A stretch of DNA of 64,000 bases, taken from positions 62,001-126,000 of the forward strand of contig NZ_JADYVX010000025.1 of assembly GCF_020194175.1 (NCBI RefSeq), in the 5' to 3' direction. The stretch comes from Bradyrhizobium sp. BRP22 (GTDB lineage: Bacteria; Pseudomonadota; Alphaproteobacteria; Rhizobiales; Xanthobacteraceae). Positions 1 to 9,003 of the stretch are shown one piece after another (position 1 is the stretch's first letter; each line of letters begins with the position of its first letter). The notes beneath the pieces are model-generated. The model searched no databases, had not been told where the DNA came from, and was given only the letters and a program-made list of their open reading frames with translations. The position numbers and the translations under genes are program-made.

Positions 1-309
1 GCGCATCCGAATTTGCACAGGAGATGGCGGTTCTTTCTCAAGAATGACCTGACCCAAGCTAACCGTAACAAACTGGCCGACGCGATATATGCAGCACTCA
101 AACTCGACATTGCCTACATCGTGTTCGATGTCGTCCATGGTGCGCAACAGGATATCGACTTTGATCCCAACGGGCTCGATGAGGGGTCACGTTTCGCCAG
201 GATTACCATTATTGTGACGAGGGCGATGGCTGCTGCCGGCGGAGGCAATGAGGAATTTCCGAGGTTGGACGCACCTTCGGCCGACCCCACTGATAACCAG
301 GCTCCCTAG
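1..309 (+). CDS. Hypothetical protein, 5' end probably outside the window
   Basis: The reading frame is open from base 1 to a TAG at 307-309. The first usable start inside the window is a TTG at 13, so the true start may lie upstream. About 98 residues are visible. They show a short helix-like stretch (QANRNKLADAIYAAL), then a hydrophobic strand (AYIVFDVV) and another (ARITIIVTRAM). This alternation weakly resembles small tautomerase-fold proteins, but no catalytic N-terminal proline is visible, so no function is assigned. The frame ends just before a multicopy intergenic repeat, so the gene could also be a decayed remnant. Confidence 0.4.
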   Translation, partial: AHPNLHRRWRFFLKNDLTQANRNKLADAIYAALKLDIAYIVFDVVHGAQQDIDFDPNGLDEGSRFARITIIVTRAMAAAGGGNEEFPRLDAPSADPTDNQAP

Positions 310-474
310 GAACCACACCATCCGATCAGCAGCAGGCGCGCCGAGTGAGGTGAACGCGGCTACTTGCCGCGAAACGGTCGTTTGCGCGTTTCGGGCTTCA
401 CGCGATCTTCTCATTGCCGGATTCTTTGCGTTGGCCGGAACGAGAAAATTAGCGAATGGTTTCAATGTGATTTG

Positions 475-905
475 CCCTGTCCACTCCTCGCGCAAAAAAC
501 ATTCCGCTTCCGTCGTCGGGCAAATCAGTGATTTAACTCCGCGCGTCTCAGCGCGAATGAGGGGCGGCTCGCGATCGTCACGAACGTTGCGGTGAGATGC
601 GGTGGACGTGATGACGGCGTAAGACGAACGCTGGATATCGCGGACGGCGAAGTCGTGTGGTTCTGGCGCCCCGACGCTGGCGCTAAGTCCTGGGGGATGG
701 AAACATCCCCAAGGGTGACGGTGGCAAGAAAGCCCGGTCACCGGGAAGAGCACGAAGTAAGCCGTAAACCATCGCGCAGGGAAAGCCGGTGTGAATCGGT
801 TGAACCTGTGGCCCTACCCCCGTGCTTTTTGCTGCACGGGGCCCACGGGTGCAACCAGCACCCGGCTTTCCCTGCGCCCTCACTTCAATGCGAGGGCGAA
901 ACGAG
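475..905 (+). repeat. Multicopy structured intergenic repeat, possible ncRNA
   Basis: I recognise this roughly 430-base sequence as one that recurs in Bradyrhizobium genomes, where it is often mis-annotated as short hypothetical proteins. Its 3' half is highly structured. A 7-bp stem at 693-699/704-710 is closed by a GAAA tetraloop. CCCGG/CCGGG pairs at 733-737/741-745. An 8-bp hairpin lies at 818-825/834-841. A perfect 16-bp inverted repeat, GCGCAGGGAAAGCCGG (774-789) with its complement at 862-877, encloses that last hairpin. All six frames give only fragments. Boundaries are approximate. Whether it is transcribed or mobile cannot be told from the sequence. Confidence 0.6.
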
Positions 906-1051
906 ACGCAAACCTCGGGCACATCATGCCGCGAGAACGCGGACTCACATCCTCTCCACCGTCATGCCCCACCAACGGGTCGGCGCAAAGCGCCGACCTG
1001 GTGGCGGACGATGACAGCGCAAGGCTGTTTGACAATTGAATCAGTATCTCC

Positions 1052-1180
1052 CCGCGTCGTCCCCGGGCGTGCCCCGGGACCCATAACCACAGGCCTTTGT
1101 CGTGTGCTCCGCCGCAACCGCTTGCTCGCGCCACAACACGTTCCTGGTTATGGGTCCCCGCCTTCGCGGGGACGACACCG
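1052..1180. repeat. Palindromic intergenic repeat element
   Basis: GTCGTCCCCG at 1056-1065 pairs with CGGGGACGAC at 1167-1176. GGGACCCATAACCA at 1076-1089 pairs with its exact complement at 1145-1158. Nested arms separated by a unique spacer are typical of rhizobial palindromic elements. No coding content was seen. Confidence 0.65.
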
Positions 1181-1204
1181 ATGCGGCCGTTGGGAGAATC
1201 CTAG

Positions 1205-1300
1205 GACGGGTAGAGCGAAGCGAAACCCATCCTACAGGACTGACGAATAGCGCAGCACTGGATGATGGGCACGGCGCTGTGCGCCTTTGCCCACCCAGCG
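1205..1300. repeat. Short intergenic repeat with GGGCACGGCGC/GCGCCTTTGCCC core
   Basis: The stretch downstream of scoB contains GATGGGCACGGCGC followed by GCGCCTTTGCCCACC, which can fold into an imperfect hairpin. The wording matches another common Bradyrhizobium intergenic repeat, by recollection only. It lies at the 3' end of the scoAB unit and may act as its terminator or mRNA stabiliser. Confidence 0.35.
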
Positions 1301-1306
1301 CGTCCG

Positions 1307-1957
1307 TCAGGTATTCTTCAGCGCCACCCGAAACTCGGCTTCGGTCTTGGCCTTGACTTCATCGAGCGTGACGCCGTCGGCGAGCTCGATCAGTGCCATG
1401 CCGTTCTTGCCGTGCTTGTCGATGGTGAAGACGGCGAGATCGGTGACGACCATGTCGACCACATGCTCGCCGGTCAGCGGCAGCGTGCACTTCTTGAGCA
1501 GCTTCGGACCGTCCTTGGCGGAATGCTCCATCACCACGACGACGCGCTTCACGCCGGCGACGAGGTCCATGGCGCCGCCCATGCCCTTCACCATCTTGCC
1601 GGGGATCATCCAGTTGGCGAGATCGCCGTTCTGCGCCACCTGCATCGCGCCGAGGATCGAGAGGTCGATGTGACCGCCGCGCACCATGCCGAAGGAATCG
1701 GCGCTGGAGAAATAGCTGGTCGACGGCAATTCGCTCACCGTCTGCTTGCCGGCGTTGATGAGATCAGGATCCTCCTCGCCCTCGTAGGGGAACGGACCCA
1801 TGCCGAGCATGCCGTTCTCGCTCTGCAGGCTGACGTCGATTCCTTCGGGGATGTAGTTCGAAACCAGCGTCGGGATGCCGATGCCGAGGTTGACGTAATA
1901 GCCGTCGCGCAGCTCTTTCGCAGCGCGCGCCGCCATCTGTTCACGGGTCCAGGCCAT
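1307..1957 (-). CDS. scoB: 3-oxoacid CoA-transferase subunit B
   Basis: This 216-residue protein is the beta subunit of a class I CoA transferase. The enzyme moves CoA from succinyl-CoA to a 3-oxoacid such as acetoacetate, in the cytosol, through a glutamyl-CoA intermediate. The catalytic glutamate is visible in the SENG motif near residue 47 (LQSENGMLG), after the glycine-rich NLGIGIP segment. Length is typical for the family. The start ATG at 1957 follows a GAGAGTCCC-type site. It lies 18 bases after the subunit A gene, so the two are co-transcribed. In rhizobia this activity feeds acetoacetate from the polyhydroxybutyrate cycle into acetyl-CoA. The 3-oxoadipate transferase PcaJ is the main alternative, but no other pca genes are nearby. 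Confidence 0.9.
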   Translation of the reverse strand: MAWTREQMAARAAKELRDGYYVNLGIGIPTLVSNYIPEGIDVSLQSENGMLGMGPFPYEGEEDPDLINAGKQTVSELPSTSYFSSADSFGMVRGGHIDLSILGAMQVAQNGDLANWMIPGKMVKGMGGAMDLVAGVKRVVVVMEHSAKDGPKLLKKCTLPLTGEHVVDMVVTDLAVFTIDKHGKNGMALIELADGVTLDEVKAKTEAEFRVALKNT

Positions 1958-1975
1958 GGGACTCTCCTGTTAAAT

Positions 1976-2683
1976 TTAGGCTGCGGGGCGCGGGCGGGTG
2001 TTGCGGAACTCGATGCGCTTCTTGCCCGTGCCGACCTCGACGATGCGCTTCACGAAAATGCCCGGTGTGTGGATGTGATCGGGATCGATCTCGCCGGCCG
2101 GAACCAGATGCTCGACCTCGGCCACCGTGATCTTCGCGGCAGTCGCCATCATCGGGTTAAAGTTGCGCGCGGTCTTGCGATAGACCAGGTTCCCGGCGGT
2201 GTCGCCTTTCCAGGCGTGGACGATGGCGAGATCGGCGAACAGGCCGCGCTCCATGATGTATTTCTCGCCGTCGAATTCCTTCACCTCCTTGCCCTCGGCA
2301 ATCAGCGTGCCGACGCCGGTCTTGGTGTAGAAGGCCGGAATTCCGGCGCCGCCGGCGCGGATGCGCTCGGCCAGCGTGCCCTGCGGATTGAATTCGAGCT
2401 CGAGCTCGCCGGCGAGGTACTGCTGCGCGAACAGCTTGTTCTCGCCGACATAGGAGGAAATCATCTTCTTGATCTGCCGCGTCTCCAGGAGTCGGCTCAG
2501 CCCGATACCGTCCACGCCGGCATTGTTGGAGACGACGGTCAGGTCCTTCACCCCGGAATCCCGGATCGCATCGGAGAGGGTTTCGGCGATGCCGCAGAGG
2601 CCGAAGCCGCCCGACATGATCATCATGCCGTCCTTAAGGATGCCGTCGAGTGCCGATTTGGCGTCGGGATAGACCTTGTTCAT
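1976..2683 (-). CDS. scoA: 3-oxoacid CoA-transferase subunit A
   Basis: This 235-residue alpha subunit pairs with the downstream ScoB to form a 3-oxoacid CoA transferase. The family signature GGFGLCGIAE is near residue 25, followed by the Rossmann-like DLTVVSNNAG segment and the conserved FYTKTGVGT and RKTARNFNP blocks. Length is normal for a separate A subunit. It is the first gene of the two-gene operon. The intergenic region 2684-2914 between it and the divergent AsmA-type gene must hold both promoters. Substrate assignment (acetoacetate rather than 3-oxoadipate) is inferred from the lack of aromatic-degradation neighbours. Confidence 0.9.
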   Translation of the reverse strand: MNKVYPDAKSALDGILKDGMMIMSGGFGLCGIAETLSDAIRDSGVKDLTVVSNNAGVDGIGLSRLLETRQIKKMISSYVGENKLFAQQYLAGELELEFNPQGTLAERIRAGGAGIPAFYTKTGVGTLIAEGKEVKEFDGEKYIMERGLFADLAIVHAWKGDTAGNLVYRKTARNFNPMMATAAKITVAEVEHLVPAGEIDPDHIHTPGIFVKRIVEVGTGKKRIEFRNTRPRPAA

Positions 2684-2914
2684 GAAAGAGGACCTGATGG
2701 AGAAGGGCGCAATCCGCCGGTACAGTCCTGGATTATTAGGCGAAATCTTCGCAATGCGTCAATGACGGCCCCTTTCGCCATCCCGGCTGCCTACAACCTC
2801 GATGACGGCCTTGAAAGCGTCAAGAAAACCCTTCAAGTTGCGTGGGTTGGCAGGGGCGCCCGGTGCGCCGACCAGTTTTATTCGAATATCCGATCACCAC
2901 AACCCGACCTGGAT

Positions 2915-4858
2915 ATGTCACTGACCATGGCCCAAGGAATGAAGCGCCTGGGGATGCCGATTGCGGCGTTTTTCGGCCTCGCGCTGCTTGGCCTGATCGG
3001 GCAGTCCTGGTTTCTCAACCGGGACGCCCTGCAGCGCGCAGTGGAGGCGCAAATCCGCGCCGTTACCGGGCTCGACCTCGTCGTCAACGGCCACATCGAC
3101 GTGTCGGTGTTCCCTGGCAGCTATGTCTCATTCCATGACGTCGGGCTGAAGGGCGGCGGCACCATCGATCCCGCGCTGCAGGTCGACGTGCTCACCGCCA
3201 ATCTGCGCCTCCTGCCGCTGTTGCTTCGGCGCTTCGAGATCGCCGACGTGATGATGCTGCGGCCGCATATCCATGTGGTCAGGGACGGCAAGGGCGACAG
3301 CAACTGGACGCCGTTCATCGACACGATCGCGCGCGCGATGAAGCCGGGCGCCGAGAACCAGATGTCGTTCTCGGAGATCCGCATCCAGGACGGCATCCTC
3401 AATTACGAGGATGAAACCAACCACGTCAGGGAGCAGCTCGCCGACATCGACCTGTCGCTGGCCTGGCCGTCAATCTCGCGTTCCTTTGCCGCGACCGGGC
3501 AATTTGATTGGCGCGGCGAACGCGTCGACGGCTCGATCAGCGCCAGCGACTTCATCGCGCTGTTGTCGGGCGACCGCTCCGGGCTGAAGGCGCGGCTTGC
3601 CAGTGCGCCGCTCAAGCTCGCCTTCGACGGCACCGTCGCCAACCGGACCAGCCTGATGATGGAGGGCACCGCCACTATCGACAGCGCGTCCTTGCGCAAC
3701 GCGCTGCGCTGGATGGGACAGGCTCCGCCAGGGAGCGGCGGGTTCGGCCGCTTCACGCTGAAGGCGCGCGCCAATCTCGTCGGCGGCTCGGTGGCGCTCA
3801 CCAATGTCAATGTCGAGCTCGACGGCAATGTCGCCGAGGGCGTGATGACTTTCGCCAACAATGGCAGGCAGACGCTGCAGGCGACGCTGGCCGCAGGCAA
3901 CCTCGACTTCACGCCCTACATCTCTACCTTCCGCCTGCTGGCGAGCGGCCAGCGCGACTGGAACCGGCAGTTGTTCGACTTGAACGCGCTCTCCACCACC
4001 GACCTCGACATGCGCCTGTCGGCGGCGCGGGTGACGGTCGGCTCGACCCGGCTCGGGCGCACCGCGCTTGGCGCCAATTTGCGCGGCGGCGCGCTGGCGC
4101 TGTCGGTGGCGGAGGCGCAGATGTATGGCGGCATCGCCAAGGGCTCGCTGGGGATCGCGCGCTCGGATGCCGTCGCCGACGTAAAGGCGCAGCTCGAATT
4201 CACCGATGTCGATCTGCAGGCCTGTGCCAGCGAATTGTTCGGCATCAACAGGCTTACCGGCCGCGGCAATCTCAACCTCGCGCTGATCGCCTCCGGCTCG
4301 AGCCCGTTCGGGCTCGCGCAATCGCTCGACGGCACCGCGACGCTGAGCGGTCATGACGGCGCGATCTCGGGCTTCAATGTGGAGCAGCTCCTGAAGCGGC
4401 TGGAGCGGCGGCCGTTGTCCGGCGGCGGCAATTTCCGCTCGGGCTCGACGCCTTACGACAATCTGACGATCGCCGTGCGGTTCAATGATGGCGTCGCCAC
4501 CGCCGAGAACATCCGCCTCGAAGGGCCGGCGGCCAAGATCACGCTGACCGGCACCGCCTCGGTGCCGTCGCGGGAATATGATCTGAAGGGCGTCGCCAGC
4601 CTGAATTCGGCGCCGAGCGGCGCCAACGGTTTTGACTTGCCGTTCGTCGTGCAGGGACCGTGGGACGATCCGTTGGTGTTCCCCGATCCGGAAAGTCTGA
4701 TCCGCCGCTCACCGGCATCGTCGCAATTGCTCGATGCGGTGAAGGACCGCAAGACCCGCGACACCGTGCGCTCGGTGATCGAGCGCTTCACCGGTGGTCC
4801 GCGGCAGCAGCCCGCCGATGCCGCGCCGACGGCAGCCGAGAACGCCAAGCCGAATTGA
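2915..4858 (+). CDS. AsmA family protein
   Basis: This protein of about 647 residues belongs to the AsmA/YhdP-like family. Members are anchored in the inner membrane and are thought to help move lipids across the periplasm or support outer-membrane assembly. An N-terminal membrane helix is visible (LGMPIAAFFGLALLGLIG). The AsmA N-terminal domain follows (VNGHIDVSVFPGSYVSFHDVGL), with the C-terminal beta-rich repeat region after it (ITLTGTASVPSREYDLKG). The frame is open far upstream, but that part is antisense to scoAB. Three in-frame ATGs exist at 2915, 2927 and 2939, none with a strong ribosome binding site. I chose the first. It stands alone, divergent from scoAB. Confidence 0.8.
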   Translation: MSLTMAQGMKRLGMPIAAFFGLALLGLIGQSWFLNRDALQRAVEAQIRAVTGLDLVVNGHIDVSVFPGSYVSFHDVGLKGGGTIDPALQVDVLTANLRLLPLLLRRFEIADVMMLRPHIHVVRDGKGDSNWTPFIDTIARAMKPGAENQMSFSEIRIQDGILNYEDETNHVREQLADIDLSLAWPSISRSFAATGQFDWRGERVDGSISASDFIALLSGDRSGLKARLASAPLKLAFDGTVANRTSLMMEGTATIDSASLRNALRWMGQAPPGSGGFGRFTLKARANLVGGSVALTNVNVELDGNVAEGVMTFANNGRQTLQATLAAGNLDFTPYISTFRLLASGQRDWNRQLFDLNALSTTDLDMRLSAARVTVGSTRLGRTALGANLRGGALALSVAEAQMYGGIAKGSLGIARSDAVADVKAQLEFTDVDLQACASELFGINRLTGRGNLNLALIASGSSPFGLAQSLDGTATLSGHDGAISGFNVEQLLKRLERRPLSGGGNFRSGSTPYDNLTIAVRFNDGVATAENIRLEGPAAKITLTGTASVPSREYDLKGVASLNSAPSGANGFDLPFVVQGPWDDPLVFPDPESLIRRSPASSQLLDAVKDRKTRDTVRSVIERFTGGPRQQPADAAPTAAENAKPN

Positions 4859-5008
4859 ACCATCAGACTTTCGTCGTGGTTCAAAGGCGAACACGCGACC
4901 AGCGAAATGCCAAGATTCCGACGCACCATCTGGATCAGGCTGCGGCCATACGCTAGTCTTTTATCCAACCGGTTAAAAAAACCGGCATCAAGAGAGAGGG
5001 AGAAGAAC

Positions 5009-6394
5009 GTGAGATCCAAGGGTATTGCTGCGCTTTCTTTCGCGGTCGCCGCCATCGGGCTAATCCACGCGACCGCGCCGGCGATGGCGCAGGACAAGAA
5101 GATCACGGTCTGGTGGGGCAAGGGGTTCTACAAATCCGAGGATGACGCGCTCCTCGAGGCGATCAAGAAGTTCGAAGCCAAGACCGGCGTCAAGGTCGAG
5201 CTGTCGCAATACGCGATCCAGGACATGATCCCGAAGACGGTCGCCGCGCTCGATTCCGGCACGGTGCCCGACGTCGCCTATTCCGATACGTATGACGTGC
5301 AGGCCGGCGGCAAATGGGCGTTCGAGGGCAAGCTAGAGGACCTCTCCGACATCCTGCTGCCGATGAAATCGGCCTTCGCTCCCAACACGCTGGAGACCGC
5401 CTACCTCTACAACGATCAGACCAAAAAGAAAGGCTATTACGGCTTCCCGCTGAAGCAGCAGAGCATGCATGTGCAGATCTGGGGCGACATGCTGCAGCAG
5501 GCCGGCTTCAAGCCGAGCGATATCCCGACCAAATGGGCGGATTACTGGTCGTTCTGGTGCGACAAGGTGCAGCCGGCGATCCGCAAGGCAACCGGCAACC
5601 GCATCTACGGCGTCGGCCAGCCGATGGGCGTGGAATCGACCGACTCGTTCCAGTCGTTCTACACCTTCATGGACGCCTACGACGTCAAGCTCGTCGACGA
5701 CGACGGCAAGCTCTTGGTCGACGATCCCAAGGTGCGCGACGGATTGATCCACGCGCTGAAGGATTACACCGACACCTACATCAAGGGCTGCACGCCGCCC
5801 TCCTCCACCACCTGGAAGGACCCGGACAACAACGTCGCCTTCCACAACAAGACCATCGTGATGACCCACAACTTCACGATTTCGATCGCGGCGAAATGGT
5901 TCGAGGATTCCAACAATCAGGCGCTGACGCCGGAGCAGCGCGCCACCGGCAAGAAGGCCTATGACGAAACCATCATCACAGCGTCCTTCCCCAACAAGCC
6001 GGACGGCACGCCGATCAAATATCGCTCCGACGTCAAGACCGGCGTAATCTTCACCGCCGCCAAGAACAAGGCCGAGGGCAAGGAGTTCGTCAAATTCCTG
6101 CTGCAGGAGGAGAACCTCGGACCGTATGTCGAAGGGGCGCTCGGCCGCTGGTTCCCGGTCACGATCGCGGGCCAGAAGAGCCCGTTCTGGCAGGCCGATC
6201 GCCATCGCAAGGCGGTCTACACCCAGTTCACGGGCGGCACCACGCCGTTCGACTTCACCAAGAACTACAAGTTCACGATTCTGAACAACGAGAACGTCTG
6301 GGCCAAGGCCATGAACCGCGTCGTCAGCGAGAAGGTGCCGGTGGACAAGGCGGTCGACGAACTGATCGCCCGCATCAAGCAGGTCGCGGGCTGA
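5009..6394 (+). CDS. ABC transporter sugar-type substrate-binding protein
   Basis: This 461-residue periplasmic protein belongs to the family 1 extracellular solute-binding proteins (UgpB/MalE type), which capture sugars, polyols or glycerol-phosphate-like solutes. The start is the GTG at 5009, preceded by GAGAGAGGGAGAA, because it gives a clean signal peptide (AALSFAVAAIGL, cleavage after AMA-Q). The mature chain begins with the family pattern KKITVWWGKGF and a helix-rich EAIKKFEAKTGVKVE segment. It is followed by two permease genes in the same direction and by a strong stem-loop that may raise its mRNA level over theirs. No ATPase gene is in this operon. The substrate is unknown. Confidence 0.85.
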   Translation: MRSKGIAALSFAVAAIGLIHATAPAMAQDKKITVWWGKGFYKSEDDALLEAIKKFEAKTGVKVELSQYAIQDMIPKTVAALDSGTVPDVAYSDTYDVQAGGKWAFEGKLEDLSDILLPMKSAFAPNTLETAYLYNDQTKKKGYYGFPLKQQSMHVQIWGDMLQQAGFKPSDIPTKWADYWSFWCDKVQPAIRKATGNRIYGVGQPMGVESTDSFQSFYTFMDAYDVKLVDDDGKLLVDDPKVRDGLIHALKDYTDTYIKGCTPPSSTTWKDPDNNVAFHNKTIVMTHNFTISIAAKWFEDSNNQALTPEQRATGKKAYDETIITASFPNKPDGTPIKYRSDVKTGVIFTAAKNKAEGKEFVKFLLQEENLGPYVEGALGRWFPVTIAGQKSPFWQADRHRKAVYTQFTGGTTPFDFTKNYKFTILNNENVWAKAMNRVVSEKVPVDKAVDELIARIKQVAG

Positions 6395-6402
6395 CCTCAA
6401 CA

Positions 6403-6431
6403 AGGCCGGCCGCGGTTACAGCGGCCGGCTT
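6403..6431 (+). other. Intercistronic stem-loop after the binding-protein gene
   Basis: An 11-bp stem (6403-6413 with 6421-6431, one G-T pair) closes a 7-base loop, 8 bases after the stop of the binding-protein gene. There is no T-run, so it is more likely an mRNA-protecting structure than a terminator. Such structures are common between binding-protein and permease genes. Confidence 0.6.
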
Positions 6432-6465
6432 CCCTGCCACGGCGATGTAGGACGCGATATAACAC

Positions 6466-7335
6466 ATGGCGATCACGCTTTCCGATCACGCGGTCCCGCG
6501 CCCGCCGCTGTCGGCGCGGCTGTCGACGCCGCAAGTCTGGGGCATCGTGCTGCTTGCGCCGTACCTGCTCGTGTTCCTGGCGTTCGTGCTCTATCCCGTC
6601 GGTTACGGGCTATGGCTCGCGCGCCATCCGCAAAGCTATGTCGCGCTCTATCACGATCCGATCTTCGCGCGCGCCGCCGTCAACACGCTGATCTTCCTCG
6701 TCATCGGCATCAACGTCAAAATGCTGATCGCGCTGTTCCTGTCGGGCTTCTTCGCCCAGCAGCGCGCCTGGATCCGCTGGCTGTCGGTGCTGTTCATCCT
6801 GCCCTGGGCGGTGCCATCGATCCCGACCATCCTGTCGGTGCGCTTCATGCTCAATCCGGAATGGGGCGTGGTCAACCACCTGATCTTCCAGTTCACCGGC
6901 GATGACGGCCCGAACTGGCTCAACGACCCCACGGTGGCGCTGACCATGGCGATCGGCGTACACATCTGGAAGTCACTGCCATTCTGGACGCTGATCCTGA
7001 TGACCGGACGGCTCGCCATCTCAAACGATCTGTTCGAAGCTGCAGCCGTTGACGGCGCAAGCTTCTGGCAGAAATTCCGCTACATCACCTGGCCGTCGAT
7101 GCGGACGCTGTACGTCACCTGCACGCTGCTCTCGATGATCTGGACGCTGGGCGACTTCAACAGCGTCTATCTCCTGACCGGCGGCGGGCCTGCCGACCTC
7201 ACCCATGTGCTGGCGACGCTCGGCATCCGCTATCTCCGGCTCGACCAGCTCAATCTGGCGATGGCCTCGATCGTCTGCGCGCTACCCTTGGTGTTGCCGC
7301 TGGTCTACTTCATGATGAAACGGTTGTCGCGATGA
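6466..7335 (+). CDS. Sugar-type ABC transporter permease, UgpA/MalF-like
   Basis: This 289-residue inner-membrane protein is one half of the transport channel for the solute bound by the upstream protein. About six membrane helices are visible, beginning with WGIVLLAPYLLVFLAFVLYP. The cytoplasmic coupling (EAA) loop reads EAAAVDGASFWQKFRYITWP, the segment that docks on the ATPase. It belongs to the COG1175-type permeases. The next permease gene overlaps its stop codon in an ATGA arrangement, so the two are translationally coupled. A 71-base gap with a stem-loop separates it from the binding-protein gene. The partner ATPase must be encoded elsewhere. Confidence 0.87.
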   Translation: MAITLSDHAVPRPPLSARLSTPQVWGIVLLAPYLLVFLAFVLYPVGYGLWLARHPQSYVALYHDPIFARAAVNTLIFLVIGINVKMLIALFLSGFFAQQRAWIRWLSVLFILPWAVPSIPTILSVRFMLNPEWGVVNHLIFQFTGDDGPNWLNDPTVALTMAIGVHIWKSLPFWTLILMTGRLAISNDLFEAAAVDGASFWQKFRYITWPSMRTLYVTCTLLSMIWTLGDFNSVYLLTGGGPADLTHVLATLGIRYLRLDQLNLAMASIVCALPLVLPLVYFMMKRLSR

Positions 7336-8183
7336 AGCTCCCCACCCTGCGTGAGATCGGCACCGAGGCCAAGCTGCTCTTGATCGGCATCCCCGTCCTG
7401 ATCTGGACGTTGGTGCCGATCTACCACATGTTCCTGTTCGCGATCTCGCCGAAGGAGGATGCGTTCTCCGGCAAGCTCTGGCCCGATCATCCGAGGTTAC
7501 ACAATTTCGAGATCGTGTTTCGCCAGCAGCATTACTTCCTGCGGGACTTCTGGGTGCAGTTCGGGAATTCGACCGTGATCGCGATCGCAACCGGAGCGCT
7601 GACGCTGTTCATCGCCACGGCAGCGGCGTTCTCGATCTCGCGATTGCGCGCGCCCGGCGGCCGCGCGGTGATGAACCTCGCGCTGTTCACCTATTTCATC
7701 CCGGCCGCGTTCCTGGCCGTGCCGATGTACCGCACCATGGGCAATTATGGATTGCTCAACAGTCACTGGTCGCTGATCCTGGCGATGGTGACGATCGCCT
7801 CGCCCTACGCGATCTGGGTGCTGAAGCAGGCTTCGGATAAATTGCCGGTCGAACTCGACGAAGCCGCGACCATGGACGGCGCGACCACGCTGCAATTGTT
7901 CCGCCTGGTCTATGTGCCCTTGATGATGCCTTCACTGGTCGCGGTCGGCACCTACGCCATCCTGCTCGCCTGGAACGAATATCTCTACGCGTTCCTGCTG
8001 CTGTCAAAGGACACCGACATTACGCTCCCCGTCGCGCTCGGCAACTTCCTCGCCGCCGACGATTCGCCGTGGGAATTGCTGATGACAACCGGCTTCATCT
8101 ACGCCCTGCCGCCAGCGGCCATCTACTACGCCTTCAAGCGCTATATGGTCGGCGGCCTCACCGCGGGCGCGGTGAAGTCGTGA
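7332..8183 (+). CDS. Sugar-type ABC transporter permease, UgpE/MalG-like
   Basis: This 283-residue protein is the second permease of the importer. It has an N-terminal helix (LLLIGIPVLIWTLVPIYHMF) and the EAA coupling loop DEAATMDGATTLQLFRLVYVP. The MalG-type periplasmic segment GKLWPDHPRLHNFEIVF is also present. Its ATG overlaps the stop of the first permease gene by 4 bases. The operon ends here: the next gene is convergent and begins 4 bases beyond the stop, and it belongs to a different (putrescine-type) importer. Confidence 0.87.
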   Translation: MKLPTLREIGTEAKLLLIGIPVLIWTLVPIYHMFLFAISPKEDAFSGKLWPDHPRLHNFEIVFRQQHYFLRDFWVQFGNSTVIAIATGALTLFIATAAAFSISRLRAPGGRAVMNLALFTYFIPAAFLAVPMYRTMGNYGLLNSHWSLILAMVTIASPYAIWVLKQASDKLPVELDEAATMDGATTLQLFRLVYVPLMMPSLVAVGTYAILLAWNEYLYAFLLLSKDTDITLPVALGNFLAADDSPWELLMTTGFIYALPPAAIYYAFKRYMVGGLTAGAVKS

Positions 8184-8187
8184 CCGC

Positions 8188-9003
8188 TCACAGCGGCGCG
8201 GCGCTTTCGCCTTGGGAGCTCGACAGTCTCGAGGCGACTGAGGCGACCACGATCAGCACCGTGATCAATGCGATCACCAGCGTGCAGATCGCGTTGATCT
8301 CCGGCTTCACCCCGAGCCGCACCTCGGAATAGATCCGGATCGGCAGCGTCGCCGAACCCGGACCGGTGGTGAAGCTCGCGATCACGACGTCGTCGAGCGA
8401 CAGCGTGAAGGCGAGCATCCAGCCTGCGACAATGGCGGGCAGGATCAGCGGCAGCGTCACCATCACGAACGCCTTCACCGGATTGCAGCCGAGGTCCATC
8501 GCGGCTTCCTCCAGGCTGCGGTCAAGCGAGGTAAGGCGCGACTGCACCACCACGGCAACGAAGCACATGGTCAGCGTGGTGTGCGCGACGGTCACCGTCC
8601 AGAAGCCGCGCTCGGCGTTCAGCGCCACGAACAAGAGGAGCAGCGACAGGCCGGAGATCACCTCCGGCATCACCAGCGGCGAATAGAGCATGCCGGAGAA
8701 CAGCGCGCGGCCGGCAAAGCGTTCGCCGCGCGCCAGGCCTATGGCCGCGAGCGTGCCGAGCAGCGTCGCCAGTGTGGCGGATACCGCGGCGACACGCAGG
8801 CTCATCCAAGCCGCCTCGAGCATGGCGCGGTCGTTGAAGAACTCGACATACCAGCGCAGCGACCAGCCGCCCCACACGTTCACCAGCCGCGACGCATTGA
8901 ACGAATAGATCACGAGGATCACGATCGGCAGGTAAAGGAACGCAAACCCGAGGGCCAGCGCGGTCATGTTGAAGCGCGAAAGTCGGTTCACGGCGCCCGC
9001 CAT
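8188..9003 (-). CDS. potI: Putrescine-type ABC transporter permease PotI
   Basis: This 271-residue permease belongs to the PotC/PotI family of polyamine importers. It starts with a first helix followed by the diagnostic YSFNASRLVNVWGGWSLRWY segment, close to the family consensus (YSFN...W.GFS..WY). The EAA loop is EEAAMDLGCNPVKAFVMVTLP. The segment FTLSLDDVVIASFTTGPGSATLP is also typical of PotI. Its start overlaps the potH stop by one base, so the three genes form one minus-strand operon (potG-potH-potI). Substrate is inferred from family; putrescine is most likely, spermidine possible. Confidence 0.87.
   Translation of the reverse strand: MAGAVNRLSRFNMTALALGFAFLYLPIVILVIYSFNASRLVNVWGGWSLRWYVEFFNDRAMLEAAWMSLRVAAVSATLATLLGTLAAIGLARGERFAGRALFSGMLYSPLVMPEVISGLSLLLLFVALNAERGFWTVTVAHTTLTMCFVAVVVQSRLTSLDRSLEEAAMDLGCNPVKAFVMVTLPLILPAIVAGWMLAFTLSLDDVVIASFTTGPGSATLPIRIYSEVRLGVKPEINAICTLVIALITVLIVVASVASRLSSSQGESAAPL

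Noticed and set aside
592..1250. Short open frames in the first kilobase
   Set aside because: They fall inside a structured repeat and palindromic elements; such frames are frequent mis-annotations of these repeats.
1262..2914. Very long 5' extension of the AsmA reading frame
   Set aside because: It is antisense to the well-supported scoA and scoB genes and has no AsmA-like sequence; the membrane anchor starts only after 2915.
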